From Pseudomonadota bacterium (lineage in GTDB: Bacteria; Pseudomonadota; Gammaproteobacteria; Burkholderiales; Burkholderiaceae_C), in assembly GCA_963205115.1 (NCBI GenBank), contig CAUJHV010000014.1:267030-331029 (forward strand): DNA of 64,000 nucleotides, given 5' to 3'. This document shows positions 51,449 to 60,672 of the stretch, one piece after another. Made by a program: the position numbers and the translations under genes. Within the stretch, counting starts at the first letter, position 1; every line of letters begins with the position of its first letter. The notes under the pieces are model-generated. The model was not told where the DNA came from. It saw nothing but the letters and a program-made list of their open reading frames with translations, and did no database searches.

Positions 51449-52615
51449 TCATGGCTGCTTCTCCACGACCAATTCGGGCCAGGCTGACAGCATCAGCCCC
51501 TCGCGCGGATCGCCCTGCCCGGCCAGCACCGCCGCGTGGGCGGCCTGGACAGCGGGCAGGCCGCGATGCCATCGCGGCACGAGCCAGGGTTCGGGGCCTT
51601 GCGTGGCTTCCTCGAGGAAGGTCTTCCAGGCCGCCAGCAGGCGCTCCTGGAATCCCGCACCGCCCCAGTCCGCCAGTCGCTTCTTGGCCTGAGCGGGCGC
51701 GAAGAACAGCACCGGCCGCGGCCCCGGCAGGTCGCGCCCACCGGCCAGCTGGTCGACGTGCGTGCCGCCGATCGAGCTGCTGTAGGCCAGGCGCGCAAAA
51801 CGCGTGTGGATCGCACGGCGCAGCGCACCGTTGCCCGCGAAATCGACGTAGACACACGCGGCATCGGCCGGCAGCGTGTCCAGTTGTTCGTAGGCCAGCA
51901 CGAGGTGGTAGACGCCCAGGCTTTCGCAGAAGGCGACGTTGCGGGCCGAGGTCAGGCCCACGACCTCGATGCCCGCGCGGCGGTGCAAATGGGCCGCCGT
52001 CGCAAAGGCCGTCTTGCTGCTGGCCGAGGACAACAGCATCAGCCCCGGCGTGCCGCCGCCGGCTGCGGCCGTGCCGAAGAAGTCCTGGTCGGCGAGGAAG
52101 TCGTCGATCAGCCAGGCCGTGGTGAACAGCGGCCGCAGCAGCGCCTGCGCGGCTTCGCTGTCGGCCGTGTACAGCGGGTCGGCGTTGCAGCGCAGCAGCT
52201 GGTTGTAGATGCCGTGCAGCGCCGCGCGGTGCGGGCTGCCGTCCTGGAAACCCGTGGCCATCACGCGCGTGGGCTGCAGCACGGCGTGGCTCGCCGTGGG
52301 CCAGTAGCCGTAGAGCCGCTCACCCACCGCCACGCCCGGGTGCAGCGATTGCAGCACCGTGCCGAAGCCCCACACCGGGATGCAGCCCCAGCCCTCGGCC
52401 ACCGCGTCGGCCTGCCCCGGCGGCGTGCGTGCGGGGTAGAACTGCCAGTACTGCATGGCATCGCCGAAGGCACCGTAGGTGATGTTGTTGGACGTGTACG
52501 CAAAGCCCTCGACGCGCACACGCACCTGGCCCTCGGCCAGTGGCACATCGGGCAATTCGACCCAGCGGGTCTGCGCGAGCGCGTCGCGGCGAACCTGGAA
52601 CTGCTGCATGGCCAT
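51449..52615 (-). CDS. DUF2855 family protein
   Basis: The product is 388 residues. ATG 52615 (MAMQQFQVRRDAL) has GGAGG eight bases upstream. 'FAYTSNNITYGAFGDAMQYW', 'GWGCIPVWGFGTV', 'LYGYWPTASHAVLQP' and 'LSSASSKTAFATAAHL' are the landmarks I associate with DUF2855. The fold resembles medium-chain dehydrogenases: N-terminal catalytic-like domain, then a Rossmann part 'AACVYVDFAGNGALRRAI', but without the zinc ligands. It probably binds NADP(H). It is paired with the saccharopine-dehydrogenase-like gene downstream. Substrate unknown. Confidence 0.82.
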   Translation of the reverse strand: MAMQQFQVRRDALAQTRWVELPDVPLAEGQVRVRVEGFAYTSNNITYGAFGDAMQYWQFYPARTPPGQADAVAEGWGCIPVWGFGTVLQSLHPGVAVGERLYGYWPTASHAVLQPTRVMATGFQDGSPHRAALHGIYNQLLRCNADPLYTADSEAAQALLRPLFTTAWLIDDFLADQDFFGTAAAGGGTPGLMLLSSASSKTAFATAAHLHRRAGIEVVGLTSARNVAFCESLGVYHLVLAYEQLDTLPADAACVYVDFAGNGALRRAIHTRFARLAYSSSIGGTHVDQLAGGRDLPGPRPVLFFAPAQAKKRLADWGGAGFQERLLAAWKTFLEEATQGPEPWLVPRWHRGLPAVQAAHAAVLAGQGDPREGLMLSAWPELVVEKQP

Positions 52616-52805
52616 CGTCGGGACCTCCAGAGTGGGTGTTGCGCATGATCGCGGCGCAGGTGGCTTCGTGCCATCCGCACGGGCCCGCACTGTCCAGACA
52701 CATCGGCGCGGCCGGGCGTCCATCGCACGAAGCCCATGCTGGGCGCCGTGCCTGCGGCGCCGGGGGGCCGATGCGTGGCCAGATCCGCCCGGCGGCTGGC
52801 GGCGC

Positions 52806-53804
52806 CTAACGCCCGTTCAGCGGATACGCCGGGTCGTTGTAGCCGGGCGTGGACGGGTGCCCCGGCGAGACCAGGGCGTCCACGGTGGCCTCGTCCTTCT
52901 CGTCGATGACCACGTCCAGCGCCGCGAAATAGTCCTGCCACTGGGCCAGCGTGCGCGGCCCGGCGATGACCGAAGACACCGCGCGGTTGGCCAGCACCCA
53001 GGCCACCGCGAAGTGCGTCATGGCCACGCCGCGGCCTTCGCAGTACATCTTCAACTCCTGCGCGATGCGCAGTGAATCCTCGCGGAATTCGGTCTCCATC
53101 ATGCGCTTGTCGGCCCGCCCGGCGCGTGTGCCCTGGGCGGGTGTCTCGCCGGGCCGGTACTTGCCGGAAAGCACGCCGCGCGCCACCGGGCTGTAGGGCA
53201 CGACGCCCAGGCCCAGCTCGCGGCAGGCCTCGAGGATTTCGTGTTCCGGCAGGCGGTTCAGCAGGTTGTAGTAGGGCTGGCAGGCCACCGGCGGCGGCAT
53301 GTTCAATTGCCGCGCCAGGTACACGGCCTGCGCGATGCGCCATCCGCGGAAGTTGGACAGCGCCCAGTAGCGGATCTTGCCCTCGCGCAGCAGCTGGTCG
53401 ACGGCGCGCAAGGGTTCCTCGAGGTCCATGCCGTTGATGTCGCGGTGCAGGTAATAGATGTCGATGTGGTCGGTGCCCAGACGGGTGAGGCTGTCCTCGC
53501 AGGCGCGCATGACCCAGGGCCGCGAGTAGGAGAGTTCATTGGCGCCTTCGCCCATGCGATTGCCCATCTTCGTGGCCAGCAGCCAGTGCGAACGCGTTTC
53601 GGCAATCAGCCGGCCGACCATGCGCTCGGAGGCGCCCTTGGTGTACACGTCGGCCGTGTCGATGAAATTGACGCCATGCTCGCGGGCGTGCGCGACGATG
53701 CGTCCGGCCTCGGCCTCGTCGGTCTGGTCGCCGAACATCATCGTGCCCAGGCACAGGGCGGAAACCTTCAGCGGGCTCTTGGATCCGAGGTGGCGATACT
53801 GCAT
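52806..53804 (-). CDS. Aldo/keto reductase
   Basis: A 332-residue TIM-barrel NADPH enzyme starting 'MQYRHLGSKSPLKVSALCLG' at ATG 53804. The catalytic tetrad is visible: Asp and Tyr in 'FIDTADVYTKG', Lys in 'LLATKMGN', His in 'IYYLHRDI'. The cofactor-binding end 'VSSVIAGPRTLAQWQDYFAA' matches the AKR family with YajO/YghZ-type relatives. It reduces an aldehyde or ketone in the cytosol. The gene is transcribed divergently from ybjQ with 138 bp between starts. No pathway link is evident. Confidence 0.92.
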   Translation of the reverse strand: MQYRHLGSKSPLKVSALCLGTMMFGDQTDEAEAGRIVAHAREHGVNFIDTADVYTKGASERMVGRLIAETRSHWLLATKMGNRMGEGANELSYSRPWVMRACEDSLTRLGTDHIDIYYLHRDINGMDLEEPLRAVDQLLREGKIRYWALSNFRGWRIAQAVYLARQLNMPPPVACQPYYNLLNRLPEHEILEACRELGLGVVPYSPVARGVLSGKYRPGETPAQGTRAGRADKRMMETEFREDSLRIAQELKMYCEGRGVAMTHFAVAWVLANRAVSSVIAGPRTLAQWQDYFAALDVVIDEKDEATVDALVSPGHPSTPGYNDPAYPLNGR

Positions 53805-53942
53805 GGTCAGGCTCTTCCCGGCGAGTGGGTATCCGGCCATTGTGCAGGCCCACCGCTGCCGCCGCAGAATGGCCGCAGCCATGGCCCCGACGCCGGTGCG
53901 GGGCGGGGCGGGGCATCTCATCTTCGACAAGGAGCAGACATC

Positions 53943-54299
53943 ATGGGTTGGTTCTCGAAAGCGGACGCCGGCTTCCACCTGTCCACCGTCGTCCCCTCGG
54001 GCGACTCCGGTCCGCGCATCGGCGCCTGGCTGGGCGTGGTGCATGGCGAAGCCATCATCGGCGCGAACATCTTTCGCGATCTGTTCAGCTCGGTGCGCGA
54101 CGTCGTGGGCGGCCGCGCCGGCGGCTATGAGCGCGCGCTGTCCGGCGCACGCGACGCGGCGGTGGAAGACCTGATCGCCGCGGCCAAGGAACTGGGCGCG
54201 GACGGCGTGGTCGGCATGGACTTCGACTACGAGGTGCTGGGCGAAGCCAACGGCATGATGATGGTGGCCGTCAGCGGGACGGCGGTGAAGCTGGGCTGA
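53943..54299 (+). CDS. YbjQ/DUF74 family protein
   Basis: A 118-residue protein. 'GAWLGVVHGEAIIGANIFRD' and 'ALSGARDAAVEDLIAAAKEL', then 'GADGVVGMDFDYEVLG', are the YbjQ signature. Structures of relatives are pentameric; function is unsettled, with heavy-metal binding proposed. The last 29 bp overlap the 3' end of the LysR gene on the other strand, so the two messages are complementary at their ends. Confidence 0.9.
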   Translation: MGWFSKADAGFHLSTVVPSGDSGPRIGAWLGVVHGEAIIGANIFRDLFSSVRDVVGGRAGGYERALSGARDAAVEDLIAAAKELGADGVVGMDFDYEVLGEANGMMMVAVSGTAVKLG

Positions 54300-55218
54300 G
54301 CAGGTGCTCCACCAGCCGCTCGGCCGCCGCGCCGAGCGGTGCGAGGGGGCGCATCACGCCGATGGGGTCCAGCGCCAGCGCCGGCAACGGGGCCGGCACC
54401 AGGGCCAATTGCCCGGCCGCCAGCGCCCGCTCCACGAAGCTCTGCGGCAGCAGGGCCAGCACGCCGTCGCGCTGCAGCGCATCCACGGTCACCGACAACA
54501 CGCGTGACACCAGCGGATGCGTGCGCGGTGGCGCCGCGAAGAGCGCGGCGATCTCGTCGAATCGCTGGCGCGCCGCGGTCTCCGCGGGTGCCAGCATCCA
54601 GGTTTCGCGGCCCAGCAGCTTCCAGTCGATGCGCCGCTTCTGCAGGACCGGGTGGTCGCCCGCGCACACGACGACGAAGCGGTCGTCGCGCAGCGGCTGG
54701 AATCGCCAGCCTTCGGGCTCGGCCACCGGCTGGCGACAGACCACCACATCGACTTCGCCGCGCGCCACGGCCAGCAACTGGTCCTCGCCCTCGGCTTCGC
54801 GCAGGTGCACCTGGATCGCCGGGTGCAGGCGGTGGAAGCCCGGCAGTGCCGTCGACAGCACGCTGTGCACGCCGGCGGCCGAGGCCAGCAGCCGCACGAT
54901 GCCCCCGCCGCGCCGCTGGCGTGCGACCAGCACGTCGGCTCCTTCGGCCAGGCCTAGCATCACCTGCCGCGCCACGGGCAGCAGGTCGATGCAGGTGGGC
55001 GTGGGCGTGACGCCGCGCGCGTGGCGCTGGAACAGCCGCGCGTCCAGCAAGGCCTCCAGGTAGGCCAGCGTCTGCGTCACCGACGACTGCGTGAGGCCGA
55101 TGACATCGGCCGTGCGCTGCACGCTGCCCAGTTCGGCCAGGCGCAGCAGCACCTGCAGGTGACGGAACTTGCCACGCGCCAGCAGGCGGTTGAGCAGGAC
55201 GGAAGCCGGTGCACTCAA
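54271..55218 (-). CDS. LysR-family regulator of the Bug/hydrolase operon
   Basis: About 315 residues. The helix-turn-helix is 'LAELGSVQRTADVIGLTQSS' continuing 'VTQTLAYLEALL', and the effector domain begins near residue 105 ('IVRLLASAAGVHSVLSTALP'). No ATG precedes the domain at normal distance; TTG 55218 gives a normal N terminus, but the start is uncertain. It is divergent from the Bug receptor gene at 55316 (97 bp), the usual place for its regulator. Its 3' end overlaps ybjQ by 29 bp tail-to-tail. Confidence 0.85.
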   Translation of the reverse strand: MSAPASVLLNRLLARGKFRHLQVLLRLAELGSVQRTADVIGLTQSSVTQTLAYLEALLDARLFQRHARGVTPTPTCIDLLPVARQVMLGLAEGADVLVARQRRGGGIVRLLASAAGVHSVLSTALPGFHRLHPAIQVHLREAEGEDQLLAVARGEVDVVVCRQPVAEPEGWRFQPLRDDRFVVVCAGDHPVLQKRRIDWKLLGRETWMLAPAETAARQRFDEIAALFAAPPRTHPLVSRVLSVTVDALQRDGVLALLPQSFVERALAAGQLALVPAPLPALALDPIGVMRPLAPLGAAAERLVEHLLSPASPPSR

Positions 55219-55315
55219 GGTATCGGTCAGTCTAATACCCCCGGCATGGTTTTCATTGGCGCGGTCCTGCCGGTGGCCCCAGACTGCGCGGCCACGTCCG
55301 CCACGAGACCCGCCC

Positions 55316-56299
55316 ATGCCAAGAGACCTGCACGCATCGACCCGCCGTGATTGGCTGCTCGGCAGCCTGGCCCTGCTCCTGGCCGGCCGCACCGGCGCTC
55401 AGGGCAGCTGGCCGAGCAGGCCGATCCAACTGGTGGTCGCGGCACCGCCCGGCGGTCCCTCGGACAACTTCGGCCGACAGCTGGCCGAGGAACTGGGCAA
55501 GCTGCTGGGCCAACCCGTCCTCATCGACAACCGGCCCGGCGCGGGTGGGCAGCTGGCCGCCGAGCACGTGGCGCGGGCCGCTCCCGACGGGCATGTCCTG
55601 ATGATGAGCTTTGCCGGCAACGCCACGGCCCAGACGCTCATTCCGCGCCCCCAACTCGACTTCACGCGCGACTTCACCCACGTCACGCAGATGATGACCG
55701 GCGCCAACGTCCTGGTGGTCCATCCGTCCACCGGGCTGCGCAGCTTCAAGGCCTTCGTCGACTTTGCCCGCAAGAACCCCGGCAAGCTGGCCTACGCCAG
55801 CGCAGGCAATGGCACCTCGGGCCACCTGGCGATGGAACTGCTCAAGCAGCGTGCGGGCATCTCGCTGGTGCACATTCCCTACCGCGGCGGCGCACAGGCG
55901 CTCAACGACATGCTGGCCGGGCAGACGCAGGCCATGTTCCTGAATACCGATGCCGTGCTGCCGCACCTGCGCAGCGGGCGCCTCGTGGGCCTGGCCATCT
56001 CGTCGACCCAGCGCAGCCCGCTGCTGCCCGATCTGCCGACCGTGGCCGAGCAGGGTCACCCCGGCTTCGAAGCCACGGCCTGGGGCGGCATCTCGGGGCC
56101 GCGAGGCCTGCCGCCGGCTGTCGTAGAGCGCCTGCACGAGGCGGTCCTCAAAGTGCTGAACGGCCCGTTCCGCGCGAAGCAGGAGGCGCTGGGCGCCACC
56201 ATCCTGGGCACCACGCCGGCGGAGTTCACGGCGCACTTCAGGGCCGAGGTGGAACGCTGGGCGCAGGTCATCCAGACGGCCGGCATCAAGGCGGACTGA
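55316..56299 (+). CDS. Bug-family tripartite tricarboxylate transporter receptor 1
   Basis: A 327-residue periplasmic binding protein with a twin-Arg-like signal start 'MPRDLHASTRRDWLLGSLAL'. Bug motifs: 'RPIQLVVAAPPGGPSDNFGR', 'PVLIDNRPGAGGQLAAEHVA', 'PGKLAYASAGNGTSGHLAME' and 'VHIPYRGGAQALNDMLAGQ'. Such proteins capture carboxylated or amide compounds. In Burkholderiales most copies, like this one, have no TctAB membrane partners next door. It is followed after 4 bp by a MetX-like hydrolase, so its ligand may be that enzyme's ester substrate or product. Confidence 0.92.
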   Translation: MPRDLHASTRRDWLLGSLALLLAGRTGAQGSWPSRPIQLVVAAPPGGPSDNFGRQLAEELGKLLGQPVLIDNRPGAGGQLAAEHVARAAPDGHVLMMSFAGNATAQTLIPRPQLDFTRDFTHVTQMMTGANVLVVHPSTGLRSFKAFVDFARKNPGKLAYASAGNGTSGHLAMELLKQRAGISLVHIPYRGGAQALNDMLAGQTQAMFLNTDAVLPHLRSGRLVGLAISSTQRSPLLPDLPTVAEQGHPGFEATAWGGISGPRGLPPAVVERLHEAVLKVLNGPFRAKQEALGATILGTTPAEFTAHFRAEVERWAQVIQTAGIKAD

Positions 56300-56303
56300 G
56301 GCC

Positions 56304-57308
56304 ATGGACACACCCCTGACCGCACCCATCGGCGACCTGCCCCTGGCCTGCGGGCAGGTGCTACCCGATGTGCAGCTGGCCTACGTGGCCTACGGCCGGC
56401 TCGCACCAGACGGCCGCAACGCCGTGCTGGTGACCCATGGCTACACCAGCGGGCCGTCGATGCTCTCACCGGGCCACCACACGGCCGAAGGCTCGTGGGC
56501 ACCGCTGATGGGACCCGGCCGGCCGCTGGACACCGACCGCTTCTTCATCGTCTGCAGCAACATGCTGGGCTCGGCCTTCGGCAGCACCGGCCCGTCGACC
56601 ATACGCGCGGCCACCGGCAAGCCCTGGGGACCGGAGTTTCCGCCCATCACGCTGGCCGACATCGTCAACGCCCAGCACCGCCTGCTCGCCGGCCTGGGCG
56701 TCAAGCACCTGCGTGCCGTGGTCGGCCCGTCCTACGGCGGCCTGCAGGCCCTGCAATGGGCGCTGGACCACCCGGACAAGGTCGACGGCTGCGGCGTGGT
56801 CGTTTCCGGCCTGTACAGCCCGCCGGGCCTGGACGGGGCCTCCGCAAAGGCGAAATACGCCCACCACCCCGACTGGCACGGCGGCTGGCACTACGGCCAC
56901 GCAGGGTTGCGCGAACTGTTGCTGGAGCAGCGCGTGCAGACGCTGCGCCATTACGGCCTGGAGCGCCTGTACGCGGAGCGCCTTGCCGATCCGCAGGCGT
57001 GTGCCGCGGCACTGATCGGCGCCGCACGCGGCTGGGCCGAACACTTCGATCCCAACAGCATGGTGGTGCTGGCCGAGGCAGCGTCCCGCTTCGACGCACG
57101 GCCGCGCGTGCGCGACATCCGCGCGCGGCTGCTGCTGGTGCAGTGCACGACCGATGCCATCTTTCCGCCCGAAGCGGCCACGACAGCCCTTCTGGAGCAG
57201 GTGGCCGGACCCGTGCGCTTCCACGCGCTGGACAGCCCCTACGGCCACATGGCGCCCGGCATCGAATGGCGTCAGCTCGAAGACGACCTGCGCTGGCTGC
57301 TGCCTTGA
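56304..57308 (+). CDS. MetX-like alpha/beta hydrolase (homoserine acetyltransferase family)
   Basis: A 334-residue protein. The nucleophile elbow is 'VVGPSYGGLQALQWAL' (Ser143), with the catalytic Asp in 'CTTDAIFPPEA' and His in 'SPYGHMAPG'. 'CSNMLGSAFGSTGPSTI' matches the substrate-gate segment of homoserine O-acetyltransferases. The position between two Bug receptor genes rather than methionine genes suggests an acyl hydrolase or transferase in uptake-coupled catabolism, not methionine synthesis. Spacing is 4 bp upstream and 27 bp downstream. Confidence 0.85.
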   Translation: MDTPLTAPIGDLPLACGQVLPDVQLAYVAYGRLAPDGRNAVLVTHGYTSGPSMLSPGHHTAEGSWAPLMGPGRPLDTDRFFIVCSNMLGSAFGSTGPSTIRAATGKPWGPEFPPITLADIVNAQHRLLAGLGVKHLRAVVGPSYGGLQALQWALDHPDKVDGCGVVVSGLYSPPGLDGASAKAKYAHHPDWHGGWHYGHAGLRELLLEQRVQTLRHYGLERLYAERLADPQACAAALIGAARGWAEHFDPNSMVVLAEAASRFDARPRVRDIRARLLLVQCTTDAIFPPEAATTALLEQVAGPVRFHALDSPYGHMAPGIEWRQLEDDLRWLLP

Positions 57309-57335
57309 CGCCGAACCTTACCCAGGACACCACCC

Positions 57336-58304
57336 ATGACCTTGACCCGCCGCGGCCTGCTGGCTGCATCCCTGTTGGGGCCCGCCGCCGCCTTCGCCCA
57401 GGCCGGCGATTACCCGAACCGGCCGCTGCGCATCATCGTGCCCACGCCGCCGGGCGGGCCCTTCGACCGGCTCATCCGCCCGATCGCCCAGGACATGGCG
57501 GCCACGTTGAAGCAGCCCATCGTCATCGACAACCGGCCCAGCGCCGGCAACATCGTCGGCACGCAGGCGGGCGCTGCGGCGGCCCCTGACGGCTACACGC
57601 TCACCATGACCGGCATGGTCAACACCATCACAGCCGGGCTGCACGACAAGCTGCCCTACGACATCGTCAACGACTTCGTGCACATCTCGGCCATCGGCGA
57701 AGGCGCACAGTGGCTGGTGACACGCAGCGACAGCGGCATCACGTCGGTGGCCGATCTCGTGGCGCGCGCCAAAGCGGAGCCCGGCAAGATCAGCTTCGCC
57801 AGCTCTGGTGCCGGCAGCACCGCGCACCTGCTGCTTGAACTGCTGCAGCGCGCAGCGGGCATTTCCATCATCCACGTGCCCTACAAAGGCGGCGCGCCGG
57901 CACTGAACGACACACTGGCGGGCGTGGTGAACCTCGCGGCCATTCCGCAGAACGCAGCGCAGCAGCATGTGGTCTCGGGCAAGCTGCGCGCGCTGGCGAT
58001 CAGCGCCCGGGAACGCAGCCCCGCTGCACCGCAGGTTCCCACCTTGCTGGAACTGGGCTACCCGCAGATGGCCGTGACAACCTGGGTCGGCCTGTCGGCG
58101 CCCAAGGGCACGCCCCCGGAAGCCGTACGCAGGATCCACGCGGCGCTGCAGGCCTCCCTGGCCAAGCCCGAAATCGCCGACCCTCATATCGCCGAGGGCC
58201 TGGTCCTCATGAAGACCACGCCGGAGCAGTACGCCGCGCTCGTCAGGAGCGACACCGAGCGCTGGGGCCAGCTGGTGCGCAGCCTGAACCTGAAGGCGAA
58301 CTGA
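57336..58304 (+). CDS. Bug-family tripartite tricarboxylate transporter receptor 2
   Basis: A 322-residue secreted protein with signal 'MTLTRRGLLAASLLGPAAAF', cleaved near 'AFAQA'. Bug motifs: 'RPLRIIVPTPPGGPFDRLIR', 'PIVIDNRPSAGNIVGTQAG', 'PGKISFASSGAGSTAHLLLE' and 'IHVPYKGGAPALNDTLAG'. It differs clearly from receptor 1, so the operon can probably bind two ligands. An alpha/beta hydrolase gene starts 2 bp after its stop. Confidence 0.92.
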   Translation: MTLTRRGLLAASLLGPAAAFAQAGDYPNRPLRIIVPTPPGGPFDRLIRPIAQDMAATLKQPIVIDNRPSAGNIVGTQAGAAAAPDGYTLTMTGMVNTITAGLHDKLPYDIVNDFVHISAIGEGAQWLVTRSDSGITSVADLVARAKAEPGKISFASSGAGSTAHLLLELLQRAAGISIIHVPYKGGAPALNDTLAGVVNLAAIPQNAAQQHVVSGKLRALAISARERSPAAPQVPTLLELGYPQMAVTTWVGLSAPKGTPPEAVRRIHAALQASLAKPEIADPHIAEGLVLMKTTPEQYAALVRSDTERWGQLVRSLNLKAN

Positions 58305-58306
58305 AG

Positions 58307-59116
58307 TTGGCCTTCGTCGACAGCGGCGGGCGCGCCATCTGGGCGGAACGTCACGGCGCGGGACCGGCCGTGCTCTTCCTGCACGGCGCCGGGTCCAACG
58401 CGGCCACGTGGTGGCAGCAGCTGCCGGCTTTCGCCGCGCGGCACACCTGCGTGACCATGGATCTGCGCTGCTTCGGGCGATCGGCTGCGCCGATGGACGA
58501 GTTCCGCCACGCGCACTTCGTGCAGGACGTGCTGGCCGTGCTGGACCACTTCGGGCTGCCCCGCGTGGCGGTGCTGGGCCAGTCGCTGGGCGGCATGGTC
58601 GGCCTGCGGCTGGCCCTGCAGCACGCCGATCGGGTCCGTGCATTTGTCTCCTGCGATTCACCGTTAGGTGTGAATCACCCGGGCATCCTCGACGCGCTGG
58701 AGCGGCGCGCACGCACCGCCACCGCGCTGACGCTGGAGCAGCGCGCGCTGGGTGCCTGGTTCCTGCAGCGCGCCCCCGAGCGGGCGGCCCTGTATGCGCA
58801 GATCAATGCCTTCAACCCCGGCACCCACAGCGTGCCACCCGCGCAATGGCGCGCCGCCATGGACCGCCTGATCGCCCCCGGCGAGCTGCTGCCCATGGAC
58901 GCGCTGCGCGATCTGCGGATGCCGGTGCTGTGGCTGGTGGGCCGGCAGGATCCGCTGGTGCCGGTGGCGTCGATGCAGGATTGCGCGGCCCTCGCAGCGC
59001 ACAGCGAACTGGCCGTGGTAGACGACTGCGGCCACTCGACCTATTTCGAGAAACCCGAAGCCTTCAACCACCTGGTGCTGGACTTCCTCGCGCGCCACGG
59101 GGACGCGGACACCTAG
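58307..59116 (+). CDS. Alpha/beta hydrolase
   Basis: A 269-residue enzyme. Oxyanion-hole motif 'LFLHGAGSN', nucleophile 'VLGQSLGGMVGLRLAL' (Ser93), acid in 'LVGRQDPLVP' and catalytic His in 'VDDCGHSTYFEKPEAF'. It resembles enol-lactone hydrolases and carboxylesterases. The start is TTG 58307, 2 bp after the receptor stop, so it is coupled to that gene. It is last in the operon Bug1, MetX-like, Bug2, hydrolase. Confidence 0.88.
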   Translation: MAFVDSGGRAIWAERHGAGPAVLFLHGAGSNAATWWQQLPAFAARHTCVTMDLRCFGRSAAPMDEFRHAHFVQDVLAVLDHFGLPRVAVLGQSLGGMVGLRLALQHADRVRAFVSCDSPLGVNHPGILDALERRARTATALTLEQRALGAWFLQRAPERAALYAQINAFNPGTHSVPPAQWRAAMDRLIAPGELLPMDALRDLRMPVLWLVGRQDPLVPVASMQDCAALAAHSELAVVDDCGHSTYFEKPEAFNHLVLDFLARHGDADT

Positions 59117-59340
59117 GCCAGCGGCCCGGCACCAACGGGCAGCGGCCGGTCTCGGCAGGCAGCAGGCAGGAGGCGGCTGTGGTTATGGCCTGGGCCGGGG
59201 CGCGCCGCCTACACTGGCCGCATGACCTGTGCTCCCCAGGCCGCTGCGGCCACCTGGATGGCCGGCCGTCGGGTGTATGCCGGTGGCCGTGGCCATGGCC
59301 GCGCCAACAACCCCGCGGTGCCGGGCCGCGCGCACGCACC

Positions 59341-60615
59341 ATGTGGGACGCGCTGACCGAGGCGCTGCGCACGCAGCTCAACAACCAGGTCGTGGCCGGG
59401 GCCGTCGCGCTGGGGCTGGTGGGCGTGGTCGCGGCGGCGTTGCGCAAGCTGCCCGGCGCCGTGTGGTCGCAGCTGCAGCGGCTGATTGTCGTGACGGTCA
59501 CGCTGGACAGCCGCAACGAGCTGTTCGAGGCCTTCATGGCCTGGCTGGACGACCAGCGCATGGCGCGGCGCAGCCGCTGGTTCATGGTCGTGCAGAGCAA
59601 GCCCGCGGTGGCCGAGGAAGAGCCCGTGGGCGACCTGCCGCCGCTGCAGAGCAGCCCTGCGCCGGGCCTGCACCTGTTCTGGCATGCGGGGCATCTGATG
59701 TGGCTGCAGCGCGAGATCGCGATGAACCTGCAGGTCATCGAGACCGTGCGTCTGAGCGCGCTCTTCGCGCGGCGCGCGCAGGTGGACACGCTGCTGCAGC
59801 AGGTGCAGGCGCATGCGCTGCAGCGGCGCGCCAACCGCCTGCCGCTGTACACGGTGGACCGCTGGGGCGAGCAGTGGCACCTGGCCGATGCCAAGCCGCG
59901 CCGCAGCCTGGATTCCGTGGTGCTGGACGCCGGCAGCGCGCGCCAGCTGCACGACGACATCCACGCCTTCTTCGACCGCCGCGACTGGTACGGCCAGATG
60001 GGCATCCCCTGGCGGCGCGGCTACCTGCTGTACGGGCCGCCCGGCACCGGCAAGACCAGCGTGGCCTATGCCCTGGCCGGCGAGCTGCAGCTCAAGCTGT
60101 GCACGCTGTCGCTGACCAACCCGAAGCTCAACGACCACAGCATTGCCGATCTGCTGCAGCGCACGCCGCCGCGCAGCCTGATCCTCATCGAGGACATCGA
60201 CGCCTTCTTCCACGCCCGCGACAAGCAGGACCACCGCATCGAGGTCAGCTTCAGCGGCCTGCTCAATGCGCTGGACGGCGTGGCCGCGCAGGAAGGGCGC
60301 ATCGTCGTGCTGACCACCAACCACCGCGAGAAGCTCGATCCGGCGCTGATCCGCCCCGGGCGCATCGACGTGGCGGTCGAACTCGGCAACGCATCGGCCG
60401 ACCAGCTGCGGCGGCTGTTCCTGCGCTTCTTCCCGCAGGCGCAGGCGCAGGCCGAGGCCGCAGCTGCGGCCTACCGCGACGGCAGCCTCTCGCCGGCGGG
60501 CGTGCAGCAGGCCCTGCTGGGCGCCGCGGATGCGGACGAAGGTGTGCGCGCGATTCTCGACGCCGGGCGGCAGGCCGATGCAGGCGCCGTGCCGACGGAG
60601 TCTGCGGCGCACTGA
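59341..60615 (+). CDS. BCS1-like AAA ATPase
   Basis: A 424-residue protein. The N-terminal 40 residues contain one hydrophobic segment ('VVAGAVALGLVGVVAAAL'). Residues 45-200 resemble the BCS1-specific domain ('DSRNELFEAFMAWLDDQ'). The AAA core has Walker A 'GPPGTGKTS' (232-240), Walker B 'LILIEDIDAFF' (280-290), sensor 'VVLTTNHREKLDPALIRPGR' and the arginine finger there. Mitochondrial BCS1 moves the folded Rieske protein across the inner membrane; bacterial homologues are scattered and not characterised to my knowledge. ATG 59341 is chosen because the upstream frame is low-complexity. It stands alone, 224 bp after the hydrolase operon. Confidence 0.88.
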   Translation: MWDALTEALRTQLNNQVVAGAVALGLVGVVAAALRKLPGAVWSQLQRLIVVTVTLDSRNELFEAFMAWLDDQRMARRSRWFMVVQSKPAVAEEEPVGDLPPLQSSPAPGLHLFWHAGHLMWLQREIAMNLQVIETVRLSALFARRAQVDTLLQQVQAHALQRRANRLPLYTVDRWGEQWHLADAKPRRSLDSVVLDAGSARQLHDDIHAFFDRRDWYGQMGIPWRRGYLLYGPPGTGKTSVAYALAGELQLKLCTLSLTNPKLNDHSIADLLQRTPPRSLILIEDIDAFFHARDKQDHRIEVSFSGLLNALDGVAAQEGRIVVLTTNHREKLDPALIRPGRIDVAVELGNASADQLRRLFLRFFPQAQAQAEAAAAAYRDGSLSPAGVQQALLGAADADEGVRAILDAGRQADAGAVPTESAAH

Positions 60616-60672
60616 AACACGCCGCGCCTGACGGCCCCAAGCCGCGGATGCGCACGCAGAGGCGCACAGGGC

